A program made the translations under genes and the position numbers. This document shows, piece after piece, positions 12,052 through 24,631 of a DNA stretch of 64,000 nucleotides. A model generated the notes under the pieces. That model searched no databases, was not told the DNA's origin, and saw only the letters and a program-made list of their open reading frames with translations. The first letter of the stretch is position 1; every line of letters starts with the position of its first letter. The stretch comes from Pyrenophora tritici-repentis (Eukaryota > Ascomycota > Dothideomycetes > Pleosporales > Pleosporaceae), in the NCBI RefSeq assembly GCF_003171515.1, contig NC_089398.1:1798001-1862000 (forward strand). The letters run 5' to 3'.

Positions 12052-14138
12052 TGGATGGGATTATTAGGAGGTTTTGGTGCGATTGATTTCTTCGTATATT
12101 CACATAATCAGGCGCAAAGACACGCATTATATCCAGGTTTTTAGCAGTTTGGCCAATTCAGGGTTTAGATGGGCATTCGCGGATATGGCCATGTTGATTA
12201 GCAATAGCATGTGCATAACTTCTCGAACCGGTGGTGTGTACAGTTCATTAACTCTAGCCATGCATGCAGTGGATCCACAGCCGAACGGTTTACCAAGATG
12301 CCGGTATGGCCATGTTCTCATGGTGTCAAGGATTCCCCTCGGCTTACCTTGCCGATCCCCCAGCGGTTGACAGCAACATGTTGATGGTGAAGTGGACGAG
12401 TCATCAACCCAGGGGGCGCTATGGCGACGAAGTGAGGCGACGCATCCATGGTTTGCATGGTGCAGGTGTCGAGGTAGTGGTTCGTCGCGCTGTCAGGGCG
12501 TCAATCGGTCACACGGGCTCGGTGCTTTGGTCCGAGACGTAGGGCGTCATACTGTCGTGGTTGACGGGACTATTGACCCCACCTGGGCGCAGATTCGCCC
12601 TGACGTTTGATGCTTCTCAAGTACCGTTGTTGTTCGTTTTCTCGCGCAATTCCCAGTTGGGCATGGAGCTGCACCTCTCCAAAACCGGTGGGGGAGACAT
12701 GAGCTCAGCTTGCTACGAATACAGGCCGAACAATATCCGCCACAGGGATCAAGCGGTGGGAAGCTGGCTGGTTTTCCAACGGCGGCTGACCTGACCATTC
12801 CGGCGTGACAAACTGGCGGTCTGGCTTTGGAGGCGCAAAAGCACGCATCATGGCAAAGTACAAGTACGGCTTTCGTGGACCGACCGAACCCCACCCGCTC
12901 AGACGTGTTTTTTTCCCTCGCACTCGCAGCGAAGAGGCCAGAGACGGCGCGTTTCTGGATAGGATGCGCATGGCAGAGTCTGGCCTGGACAGCGGCCGGG
13001 GCGCCGATCAACGTAAGGGTCCCCAAACAGCACTGGCGGCTTAGGCTGGGCGTGGGGCCTGTCGCGTAGTTTCAGAATCAGATGAGCAGCGTCTGGTCCA
13101 TGACGCCTCGCCGGCATGGCAGCAGGTTTTTGGTGTCGTCGAAGAAAGGCCGCTGCGGTGTCGCGCTGGGTCATCTGGGCGCAGCGCGCGGGTACCAGGC
13201 TGGACCCCAGGCCAGCGTGATGCCTCGACTTTGATTATCTTTTGGCGGTGTCCCGCAGCCGTTGGCCAGAAGCGTCGACACTAGAGGGTGAATGTCGCCA
13301 TAGACAGGGGCGCCGTCCAGCGATAGCCCTTTACAGCTGACAAGGCGGCCTTTGCATGAGATTGTCGGCCCCCAGCGCCAGCGCCAGCGTTGCCACATAG
13401 CCCCGTCGCCCGTGCCTTGAATTGTACACTTTCTCGATCTCTCTTAAGTCGCTCGATCGCCGATACACAAACCTCACAACCGTCCTCGATCTTCCGCCCT
13501 CCGCCGCCCCGTCTTCCTCCCCAGAAGCTGTCGCCTTCCGCTGCGCTTGTTCCGCCGTTCCTGGTCCCTTTTTTTTCAGCCCTACCGTACCCTAGTACCT
13601 TGTAGTCACGGGACCTGACAAGAGCTGTCCTCTCCCAAACTGCTCAGGAGCCAGACCCTGCGTCTATAGCAGCCAACGTATTTGCACCTGCCCTGAAGGT
13701 TGGACATAGTCGCTGAGCGAACACGCTCGCCGAGACGATCTTTGCCAATTGCGCCGCAGCCTTACAGAAGACGCACGTCTTGCAACACACTGTGCTTCGG
13801 CTAGATCCACGGCTGTGCCTGCGCATCGCCTGTTGCGCCTTTTAGGAAAGTCGGTTGCCTCCAGCCATACGTCATCGCTCAGCTCAACGGCAATCCCCAC
13901 CAAACCAAACCAAACCCAGTCCCTTTGCTTCACGCACCAACCACTCCTGCGTCCGCTTCGACAAAAGTACCGCCGGCCTCATATCCAATCCATGCACCTA
14001 CTTCCTACATCTTGACCAGAACCCCGTCCGTCGAGTCCACGCTTCCTCACGACGCGTGCGCACGCCACATCTCGACTTCTCCCCAGACCTCCCTCTCTCT
14101 TTCCTAATTCCTTGGTCCGAGACTTCCTCTTCCTCAAC
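12052..14138. other. Intergenic region and probable long leader of the phosphatase gene, 2.1 kb
   Basis: No protein family is recognisable in any frame. The last ~700 bp (13400-14138) is rich in C/T tracts, which in filamentous ascomycetes often mark core promoters and long 5' leaders. It therefore probably belongs to the downstream phosphatase gene. Confidence 0.45.
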
Positions 14139-16793
14139 ATGTCAACACCCACCCTGTCCCCAAGGCCCAGAGGCAGCTCCCACACGTCGTCTCGTCCGCG
14201 CGGTACTGGATCAACGCCCATGACTCGACCGAGCCTGCATCCGACGTCTGCCCTGCCTCCACTCACGCCCCGCATGAACGGCGTCGCAAAGACACCTAGC
14301 CATGTCGTCTCGCAGAAGCCAAAGGAGCCCTCGACACCATCGCCCAACTACTTTGGCCTGGCCGTCAGCAATACCGACCACTTCTCCTCCAGTGCTGCCC
14401 AGCACATTCGTGGCAACTGGAGCCCGCCTACGTCCAATGTGCGCTCTACAGCCGCCGCATCGCCTAGGATAATACCTGTGGAGCAAAACCCTGAATTTGA
14501 GCAATTTAGGAAACAATCGGAAAACAACCGGGCTTTCGCCCTGGGCAGTTTCGACTTTGCCTCGCCGGGTCTCAAGGCTTCCTCCAAAAGCCCTTTCTTC
14601 GCCAACATGGAGCCCAGATTATCGCCCTCCTCACAATCAATGCCACCGCCGGACAGATGCAGCGACAAGAGTGACTCGAGCGATGAACAAGGACTGGCAT
14701 GCAAGCCACGTTCGCCTAAACGCATGCTGTCGACCGAAAACGGCGTCTTTCCTGACCGACCACGACGCAATTCACCAGCAAGTTTTGAAGGAACCGGACG
14801 CTCAGATGCGCTTGCACAGTTCGCTGAGCCTCGCGTTCCACGCCCATCATTGCCCTCGAAAAAGTCTCATCTACATCACTTGTCCATTTCAAATCAACGT
14901 GCTGAGACACTTCCCGCACACTTTGAGGAACAGACCAACACAAGCGGCCCCACCATGGTTACTGCCCAGCACATTGTCAATATATTACAGTCTTCAATCG
15001 AAGAGGTCCTTCTCCTCGATCTCCGCGTCTCAACACAGTATGCCAAAGCCCGCATAACAGGCGCATTGAGTCTCTGCATCCCCACGACGCTGCTCAAAAG
15101 ACCGTCTTTCAATGTCCAGAAACTGGCCGAAACGTTCAAAGAGGACGAACAAAGGGACAAGTTTGAACGATGGAGGAGCAGCAAACACATCATAGTATAT
15201 GACGCCAACTCGTCGCAGATGAAGGACGCTACAACTTGCATCAACACTTTGAAAAAGTTCACAAACGAGGGTTGGTCAGGTGGTACCTTTATAATCCGCG
15301 GAGGCTTCCAAGAGTTTGCTGAAAAGTTCCCTGCCTGGGTCACACACCCAAGCTCGGCAAGCCCAACGTCCGGTACTGCTGCTCTGAGCCTCAACTCCGA
15401 CCTGCCTTCTGTTGCCCCAGTCATTGGCGGTTGCCCTATGCCCGCAACGCAAAACGCCGCCAATCCCTTCTTCGGTAATATCCGTCAAAACATGGATCTC
15501 ATTGGTGGTGTTGGTCAAATGCCCGTCAAGCTACCAGCAGGTATGACCCAATCGGTCGAAGACGATCTCCCCCGATGGCTTCAGACAGCATCCGAGGAGC
15601 AGGACAAGGGCAAGACTGTCGCCGAACGCTTTTTGCAGATTGAAAAACGCGAACAAAAGCGCATGCAAAAAGCCTTGTCTGGTGAAGTCGTCTACGACGC
15701 TCCAGTGACTTCTGGGGGCACCGCCCAACACATCCAGATTGCAGGTATCGAAAAGGGTTCAAAGAACCGCTACAACAACATCTGGCCCTACGAGCACACA
15801 CGTGTCAAGCTTGAGGGAGTTGCCGAGGGCAGCTGTGACTATGTCAATGCCAACCACGTCCAGGCCGCTTATTCAAACAAGCGTTACATTGCAACGCAGG
15901 GACCAATACCGGCTACCTTCAAGGTGGGTTACTCACATCAAATGCATAGGCATTACTAACTTTAGCAGGACTTCTGGAACGTTGTTTGGCAACAAGATGT
16001 CCGCGTCATCGTCATGCTCACCGCTGAGCAAGAAGGTGGACAGGTCAAGGCGCACAACTACTGGTCGGAGAAGCAATATGGGCACCTGCACCTTAACAAG
16101 CTTGGCGAGCGCCGCGCCTCTCTGGAACCGTCGAAGATTTACCGCCACAGGGAGCAGTCAAGGCCTACCATGGGCCAGCGCAGGTCCACTAACCCACCAA
16201 GACTTGCCAATTTCACAAAGGAGGCATCTACCGGCCCCCCGAACCAGGAGCAGCCCTACGTTGTTGTGCGCAAGTTTACGCTCTCCAACGACGAGGAACC
16301 TTTTGCAAGGATGCGCGAAATCACCCAACTCCAATACTCGCACTGGCCTGATTTTGGTGCGCCAGCGCATCCCACCCACCTGCTCGGTTTGATCGAGCAG
16401 ACTGATGCCGTTGTTCGTTCTGTCAACGGCGGCTCACCCTCGCAGCCTGACCCACCCAACAGCCGCCCGATCATAGTGCACTGCTCTGCTGGATGTGGAC
16501 GTACCGGTACATTCTGTACAGTAGACTCTGTTTTGGACATGCTCAAGCGACAACGCCAAGCTCGCCATGCTCGGCAGACGACTCCAATGGACACGGATTC
16601 CAACGACCAGCTATCCAAGAACGAACGAGACGAAAACAGCTGGGTGAACAATGAAGACATTGACCTAATTGCCAAGACGGTTGAAGACTTCCGTCTCCAG
16701 CGTTTAAGCATGGTGCAAAGTCTGCGTCAATTTGTTCTTTGCTACGAGAGTGTCATGGAGTGGTTGGTTGAGCAGCACCCCAAGTCTGCCTAG
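14139..16793 (+). CDS. Tyrosine-specific protein phosphatase with N-terminal rhodanese-like domain (Pyp1/Ptp3 type)
   Basis: Two exons, 14139-15923 and 15969-16793, with a 45-bp intron (GTGGGT donor, branch ATTACTAAC, acceptor TTTAGCAG) that keeps phase; 869 residues. Residues 1-260 are Ser/Pro-rich and disordered. A rhodanese/Cdc25-like domain spans about 273-400 (VLLLDLRVSTQYAKARI, IIVYDAN). Its active-site loop has no cysteine, so it is probably a docking domain. A classical PTP domain follows: NRYNNIWPYEH, YIATQGP, the WPD loop with Asp723, and the P-loop HCSAGCGRTGT with nucleophile Cys767 and Arg773. Fungal enzymes of this layout dephosphorylate MAP kinases of the Hog1/Sty1 class. The HCSAG loop is complete, so the enzyme should be active. 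The start is the ATG at 14139; the frame stays open slightly upstream but without an ATG. Confidence 0.93.
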
Positions 16794-18902
16794 AAGGCAG
16801 AATCGCCTCGTGTCATTTACTCCTGCGACGGGAACTCTTCTGTTCCCGCAATCATGATATGGAAATGAGAACTACGAAAATTTGTTTAATGGTTAAACGG
16901 ACTTGCTGGTTTGGACTGGACTGAACTGGAATCGTTCAACTGCATCAATGGGTCTGGAATCGGAACTGGAACTGGGACTGGGTGCACAGGGACGGCGCTA
17001 CTTCTTCTTCTTCTACTACTACTACTTTTACTACTACTATACGCATTCTTGAAGCGCGGAAGGGGTGTTTTTTTCACACAAAGATGCTTCATTGGGATGG
17101 CGTTGAAAGCATCTTGTTCATATGGATGCTTTGCTGCATCATCTTTTCATTCATGCAATAGTTTCTTCTTCTTCTTCTTCCTTTATTTGTAACCCTTCTT
17201 CTTCGTTGGATTAGAGAAGTACACGGCTTGTTTTATATCTTGCATTGGGTAGGCGTAGCGTGTGTATGGAGTGGCGTATGGTTTTTCCGTAATGGGCAAA
17301 TGGGTATGGGTCTAGCATAACGGGGTTGGGCCTATGGCGGGTCGAAAAGAGTATAGGGTAGATATATGGGTAATTTTATCCTTGTGTTCTCTCTTCACTT
17401 GATTCGTCTCTTGCATGTTATGTTATGTTGATTGGGAAAATGTGTGTGTGGGGTGAAAGATTAGTAGTGTGTTGAGCGCAGGGTACTTAGGTAACCAAGG
17501 CTAATGAGTTTATAACCCTATAAACGTTCACTTCATCCGACCCCGTTCTCGTTGTCGGTTCCCGCTCCCTCCCTCCCTTTTGCCCTTACGCTTGTTTCCT
17601 CGCACCCTCGCACCCTCCCGCAATCTTCTAGCTTACAGTCCCTACCTACCTACCCATACCACCTACCCGCCCACTTCTATTTCTATTTCCATCCTCCACT
17701 TCCATTTCCATTTCCCGCCTTTTCTACCCGCCTTGCCTAGTCAAGATGCCCGGCCCACGTTTCACCCTTACCCCCCTCCCCCCTGGGAAAGCAGAAACTG
17801 GAAACTCGCAAAAGCCTAAAAGCACCCTGTTTCGTTTCACGGGGTAAATACCAAGGCAAGGAGAGGGAGGATGCGGCAGTTTCAGCACTTGCTTACTTAC
17901 TTACCGCACTTACTCACTTTACCCTTGCTTTCTTCTGACCTTTTTCTGCTTTGCTTTTCCCGCATCGTCGCACTCCTGCATGAGATGAGATGACATGGTA
18001 AGGTAAGGTAAATGGCATGCTGAAAAAGCAAGACGTCATGGTAATGTGGCGCGGAGGTACATGGGGGAAGTCTAGATTTGGGATCTGGGATTGGGATTTG
18101 GATGGCGAGCGTTTGCTTTTTTGGGATTGGGGTGGTGGTGGTGGTGGTGGTTAGCGGTGAGGTGGGTGGCAGGGTTGGGCTTGGTGTGTAGTGTAGGTAC
18201 TAACTAGGGGGGACTGGAGCTTGGGACTTCGCCGCGTTGGAGACGGCGTGCTGGGCGGTGGTTAGGGGCTAAGTAGGAAGGAAGCTTGGGAGCTTTGAAA
18301 AGCGCCGGAGTGGTGAGTGTTGAACAAATTCTTGTTTGTGGTGGTTCGCTTGGGTTGAAGGAATCTAGCGATACCTGCATGGTTCACCGGTGAAGATGGG
18401 TGGCTGGGAAGATGCGTGATCTGACTGCCTCGGGTGGTTGGTTCGCTCACAAACTGCATGTGGGATTACGATGATTAGATGGATAAATAGCCTTTGTAGT
18501 TGTAGTTATAATATAAACTAAAACATTGGATAACGATGCAGGAATAGCGTTGCTGCGTCCGTCCAGGAACAAGTCCATGTACACCTCAAGTAACCCCCGT
18601 TGAATATCCCGGGATATCAGATACCACCAAAGAAATACCCGCATTCGACGCCTGGAAACCTAGCCCAAATAACGCCGCTATGCTTGCGTTCAAGGTAAAA
18701 ACCTGTTGAATCGCCAATATATTAGGAAACCGCATGATAACTGATACCCATGGACATGCTCAAACTCCAGTAACAAAAACACATTCAGTAATCATAAACC
18801 CCCCCAGTCCTCGTCATAGACTGTTTCCTGTGCCACCCCGTCCCATTCCGTGCGTTCGTTCGTTCATGACCAATAACAACCCTAGTTAAAAGAAACCCCG
18901 GC
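16794..18902. other. Intergenic region between convergent genes, 2.1 kb, with promoter-like C/T tract
   Basis: Contains TTC/TAC trinucleotide runs (about 17001-17040 and 17163-17180), a GGT run (about 18131-18151), and at 17560-17740 a strong C/T-rich stretch like a fungal core promoter, followed by an ATG at 17746 with a 33-codon frame. No protein family is recognised. Such a promoter-like block between two gene 3' ends is unexpected. Confidence 0.45.
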
Positions 18903-19823
18903 CTACGGAAGATAGTGCGAATAATGCCCTGGAACCCTCTGTCTACACTTTTCACAATCATCACGATATCCCATGCTAAACCTCCCCATTCCCGTCAACG
19001 CGCCGCTTCGTTTGCGTGTGCGAGGCGTAATGGGCGGTACGAGGTTGGACGACTCCTCCGTCTCCATGTAGTCGTGCGAAACACTAAGTCGCGAGAGTTG
19101 GGATTGAGTGAGAGCCGTAGGGGTATCTGGAATGTCGTCATCTTCACTAATAGGCGAGGGCATGCGTCTGCTTCGGTCTTCCTCCTTTTCTTGCCGTGAT
19201 GATTTCCAGGTTGGAGGCGGTGCTTGCATCGAGGGGTCGGATGTGCGAAGTCCGCCTGCTGAGCCGCTCATGGGGTAACCCAAGCCATTCATGCCTCCGC
19301 GCTTAAAGGTGGCGTGTATTGGGGTTGGGAGACGGCCGTTGCTGGGAGAGGGTTCCGAGTTGAAGAGAGACGATTGCAGCATGGCTGGTCGCATGAAGCT
19401 GTTGGTGGATGAATATAATGCGGGTGACTCTGGCGGCTGGCTCCGGACGTCAAAGTCGTCTTCATCCATGTCCATGTCGTAGTCCATATTACTTGACTCT
19501 CTTGATAAGCAGACTGGCCCGCCCGAAACTGAATCTGGTGATTGTGCTCCGCCGTAGTCTGATTTGGCTGGTGTCATGGATCGAATGTCGGTAAACAGCC
19601 TAGGCGGAGAGGGCGAAGGCCGGTGAGGAAACGTCGCAGGTGATTGGAAGCGGAATTGTCCGTAGTTTGCTTGTTCGCTACATACTGGGCGGGCTTTCTA
19701 CACTACCGTTAGCCAGATGTTTCGATATATACCCATACAACGTACCTTGATATACCTGTCTTCATCAATCTCAGAATCCGAGTCGTCGTCGCGGCCGCGC
19801 TTCCTGACCGTCATCTGAAACAT
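18903..19823 (-). CDS. Conserved-looking fungal protein of unknown function with C-terminal Cys/His motif
   Basis: Exon 1 is 19823-19746 and exon 2 is 19697-18903, joined by a 48-bp intron (GTACGT donor, GTGTAG acceptor, branch GGCTAACG), giving about 290 residues. The N-terminus is basic then acidic (RKRGRDDDSDSEIDEDRYIK) and looks like a nuclear localisation signal. The middle is rich in Ser/Pro and Met/Gly, probably disordered, with an acidic DMDMDEDD patch. The last 20 residues hold CEKCRQRVPGHYSHY, a C-x2-C plus H-x2-H arrangement that could bind zinc. No known domain is recognised. Nuclear location is inference. Confidence 0.75.
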
Positions 19824-20824
19824 GGTTGGGGTCGAGAAATAGGTGGTCCGGCTTGCAGTCCTAACGGGGTCCAGACGGGATGCGAAGTGGGGGAGCGGCG
19901 GTTCTTGTAGCGAACAGAGAGATTGGAGGCGATAGCGTTGAAGGATCGAGACTGCGATCAAAGTGCCTAGCACATATGTTTTGAAGCACGCGGGCGAGGG
20001 GTAGATATGACTATTAGGGGCGGCTGCGCGGTTTCAGGTCGCATGAAAAGAACCCCGGTCGGTAGAGTGGAGTCGCGCGCCTCTACTTGTCGAGCGATCG
20101 TGTGGGGGGGAGACCCTTTGAGCGTCGGGAAGTGCGAGGCCCGTAGCTGGGATTCAGCGGCCGGGTGGGCGTGATGGCAGTCGCGATGTTGTTGTTTACA
20201 CGGGCGTGGCGGAGTAAGTGAATAGGAAGGAGAGGCCAGCTCGAGGATTCCCTGGAACCCTGCCTGATCATCACGTGGGCCACGTATATGCATGTCCAAG
20301 GAGGACGGAGGTGCTTTTGACCTGTCTGCTGTGGTCGCGGGGAGCCACAGAGGCGTCTTTGTGTAGCTACATGGCGAGCTGGGCAAAGGGAGCGTGAGAT
20401 GTCTGGTCGCCCCGAGGGGTTGCTGTTGGTTTATCGTCAAGCATGGAGAAAGGCGGCACGGGTCATTTGGGTCATTTTGGTCAATGAGAGCGCATTCTTT
20501 GGTCTCTTACACGCAGGGTCGTCCTCGCCCGGCGTCACCGTCTCCAGTACGCAGCCAACAGGGCGAGGGCATTTAGCAATTTGATGCATCCAAGCTTGGC
20601 GGCGCAGGTGCATCTGCAGTATCGATAACCAACTAAGTAAGTTTAAATGACGAGCCAGGAGGAACCAGTGCCCCACCATTCACAAGTCACGAAATATTTC
20701 GAACATATGACTGTATTAGCCAACGCGCTTTGACTGTCGTACCGCACTTTACTTGCGCCGCCGACACCGGACCTAGTCTGTGCCACTGGAATATCCCGCA
20801 TCTGGTGTGCTAAGACTGTAAGAG

Positions 20825-20831
20825 TGAGTCA
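20825..20831 (+). promoter_or_regulatory. Gcn4/CpcA-type box TGAGTCA (distal copy)
   Basis: An exact palindromic bZIP site bound by Gcn4 in yeast and CpcA/CPC1 in filamentous fungi, which induce amino-acid biosynthesis under starvation. It lies 95 bp before the DAHP synthase ATG, where activation would be expected. Confidence 0.7.
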
Positions 20832-20835
20832 AAAG

Positions 20836-20842
20836 TGAGTCA
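20836..20842 (+). promoter_or_regulatory. Gcn4/CpcA-type box TGAGTCA (proximal copy)
   Basis: Second exact copy, 11 bp after the first, so both sites sit on the same face of the helix. It lies 84 bp before the DAHP synthase ATG. Confidence 0.7.
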
Positions 20843-20919
20843 AATAGTTTGTACGTGCAAAACAAAGCATCCTAACATACACAAAGAAAACTTCAAATAC
20901 ACACACACACGCTCGTAAC

Positions 20920-22160
<1,241 letters not shown>

Positions 22161-22434
22161 GGCAACGACTTGTATGTGTGTGTATAGATTATGATGATGA
22201 GGGTATTTGGCTAGGCGTTTTGCTTCGTTGACGAAAACATAAAAGTTTACAGAATGAAAAAAGAGATGGGGTTGATGAGTCTTGATGTTGGGTCATGTAT
22301 CAAGGAAATACATGAATGGGACTCAACCCTCTAAAATCAAACGTTTTCTCTCTACTTTGTACAGTGACATCTTTCTACATTGATTGAGACTTTTCAGCAT
22401 ACCGGGTATATCCTTAACCAACCAAACCCAACCC

Positions 22435-23453
22435 CTACTCCTTCTCTCCGTCCTCCTCCTCCTGCGCCATCAAACTCCCCCTCCCCCTCCCTCCCCCTCT
22501 CACCGCATCTGCCCTCTCTCCCACAAAAACATTCCCCCCACACTCCGTCTTACACTTCGGACACAGCCTCTCCCTGCCCCCTCTCCCCCTATAAAACGCA
22601 TTCGCACACGCATCATGCCACCTAACCCCACACTCCTTCTCATTACACCTTATCCCCACCGTCACAATCTCCTTGCAACCATGACAATCGCGTATACGCT
22701 GCGTATCTTCATCGTTGTACGTTTCCTTGAGGTAGGAGCGTAGTTCGATCAGGGAGCGGGGGGCCAGTGTATAATACCCTTTTTGCGACTTCGAAAAGAA
22801 AGAGCTCGTGACAAGACGGTGGAGAATATCTTCTGCCTCTTGCATCGAAAGACCTGCATCGGGGGTTATTTGGTCTTCTCCCCCTTCTTCTGCGACTGTA
22901 GCGGCGCTCTGCCGGGGCCTCCGCGGTGGACGCGCGAGGTTCGCAGCTTGAACTTGCGATACAGCCATGACTTCACGGATAGGCGTGTTATTCGTGTCGA
23001 ACATGAAATCCAAAAGACGGCGTATGTATGCTATTTCCGTGGGGGAGAAGCGCGTGGCTTGTTGGGTTAGGGGGTCGCTGGCGTTGTTGACGAGGGCGTA
23101 GTGCAGGATTGGTTTGGGGGTTTGGTCTTTGGCCCACCGGATTTCGTAGTCGAGGGGGAGGAGCTTGGCGTTTATTGTTTGGAGGGTCGAGGTTAGGAAG
23201 GGGAGGGTTATGTCGGCTGCTGTCCAGGGGCGGTTGGGGTCTGTTTGGGGTTTTGTGTTAGTGGGGGTTGGGAGGGGAGGGGAGGGGGAGGTGGAGGCGC
23301 ACTGGAGGCTGTTACTATGTTTGCGAGGATTGGCTTTATTTCGTCTAGGGTGAGGATGCCGTGGGTTTGGAAGGCTTGGAGGAATGCGCGGTGGATCCAT
23401 GTGTAGGATTCATCTTCAGGTTGGCGCACGAATGAAGATTCTCTGCGTGACAT
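22435..23453 (-). CDS. NSE1: Nse1, RING-like subunit of the Smc5/6 complex
   Basis: Exon 1 is 23453-23303 and exon 2 is 23240-22435, joined by a 62-bp intron (GTGCGC donor, branch CACTAACAC, acceptor AAACAG), for about 318 residues. Nse1 works with Nse3 and Nse4 in the Smc5/6 DNA-repair complex and has a variant RING thought to act as a ubiquitin ligase. The N-terminal winged-helix region (WIHRAFLQAFQTHGILTLDE), the segment ITLPFLTSTLQTINAKLLPLDYEIR split by line breaks in the family alignment, and the C-terminal zinc motif CHGC...RCNEKECGVRWHDAC...CPKC support the call. The ligand set reads C-x2-C, C, C, H, C, C-x2-C. Two ACGCG elements about 75-90 bp upstream of the start resemble MBF/MCB cell-cycle sites. 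The proline-rich reading through the intron is an artefact. Confidence 0.88.
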
Positions 23454-23964
23454 GTTTTGGGGTGTGTCTGTGTGTTTGTGGTGTTGATGTGGTGTGGGAG
23501 GGTACAGAGGGCGCGGGGAAATTGTAGAACGCGAGAACGCGAAAGCACGTGAGTGCTTGGGTGCATGTGTTACAATCGTCTTCGATAGGCCAACACAACG
23601 TAGACGACTGTATTTCAAGAGAGATGTACATTTCAATGTCGATTAGATGACAATAATAGAGTACGCAATTAGTCCAGCAGTTTAGAGCCAATTGGATGAT
23701 TTCACTGCTGGCAGAGGATATCCCCCATATTACTTGGAGCATACAAGCCATGACATACGCCACAAGGTATGAGCGTGAAATGTACTCAATAATAACGCCA
23801 TCAGTAGCCTGTATGAACATAACTCAAACGCCCGCAAAAGCTTCGCATCATCCTCTCATTGCAGGCCAGTGCCGTCCAACAACGCCTACATATAATACAT
23901 CATCGCATCATTCCACATACCCTTACGTCCTCAACTGCAGAGCCCTCACGCTTCTGCCCTTTCT
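23454..23964. other. Intergenic region between NSE1 and GOT1, 0.5 kb
   Basis: Upstream of NSE1 and downstream of GOT1, both on the minus strand. It contains the pair of ACGCG elements near 23529-23541 mentioned under NSE1. No gene is seen. Confidence 0.5.
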
Positions 23965-24631
23965 CTATACAGGCATATCCGCATTCCGCCTCGCCCCACT
24001 TATCGTCTCCAACGCCTTTGCAATATACGGCCCAACCACGGGCACATTACTAACGAAGCCCGCAATCGTCGCCAAAAAGTCTCCAAACAGCACCAGTATA
24101 CCGTACAGCTCGATTACGAAGCCGATGAAAGCCCAGCGCATGAGGATAAGCGATATACCCGCGACAAAGGCAAGCGTGCCCTTCCATTTCTGTTTGCGGG
24201 CGAAGAAGGCGACAGTCTTTGTGGTGCCGATGATGAGCGTGAGGCCGATTAGGAAGAGTATCTGCGGGGAGTGTTAAAGAAAGTTCATGGTCGAGGTGGG
24301 GGAGGGGGTTCGAGGGAGGGTCGGCGTACATTTCCCATTGCGAGCCTGGATCGTGTTAGTGAGAGATGGGGTGTAGAAAGTAGCAGAGAAACATACATTG
24401 CACGATCAAAAAACATCATGACACCGCCCATGAGAAAGAGTCCGCCTATCCGTACTGTCAATCTTCCGTCGCATAACCGGCGCATGAGTGGTAGAGGGTG
24501 CGTACCTACCCCCTGAGCAGAAGGCGACCCCAATCTCTATTCACATGTTAGCAGATATCCTGCAGAAGCGTTCCGAATCCTGCATGTCTGTGCAACTCAC
24601 TCTGGGTATCTGAAAGCCACATTGTCGGCAT
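23965..24631 (-). CDS. GOT1: Got1-type vesicle transport protein, five exons including a 16-bp microexon
   Basis: Exons 24631-24601, 24536-24510, 24445-24397, 24345-24330 and 24261-23965 add up to 420 bp, 139 residues, essentially the length of yeast Got1 (138). Got1 is a small tetraspanning Golgi membrane protein that aids ER-Golgi vesicle traffic. The assembled protein reads MPTMWLSDTQ, KIGVAFCSGG, FFDRAM, LAMGN, ILFLIGLTLIIGTTK, ISLILMRWAFIGF and ends in MPV; all have counterparts in Got1. Four hydrophobic segments are visible. Every intron (51-68 bp) has a GT-AG border with matching phase. Exon 4 encodes only about five residues. The start could be the second ATG (24621), giving MWLSDTQ as in yeast. 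No long frame covers the N-terminal half, so simple ORF calling misses it. Confidence 0.93.

Larger units (their letters stand above)
19824..20919. other. Divergent intergenic region upstream of ARO4, 1.1 kb
   Basis: Holds the promoters of the unknown nuclear-type gene (-) and of the DAHP synthase gene (+). The clearest elements are two TGAGTCA boxes 78-95 bp before the DAHP synthase start, listed separately. No open frame here resembles a protein family. Confidence 0.5.

Noticed and set aside
23696..24277. 193-codon plus-strand frame
   Set aside because: It is the antisense shadow of GOT1 exon 5, which matches a real family on the minus strand.
24285..24360. GGGTTCGAGG as a tRNA B box
   Set aside because: No matching A box or cloverleaf around it; it lies in GOT1 intron sequence.
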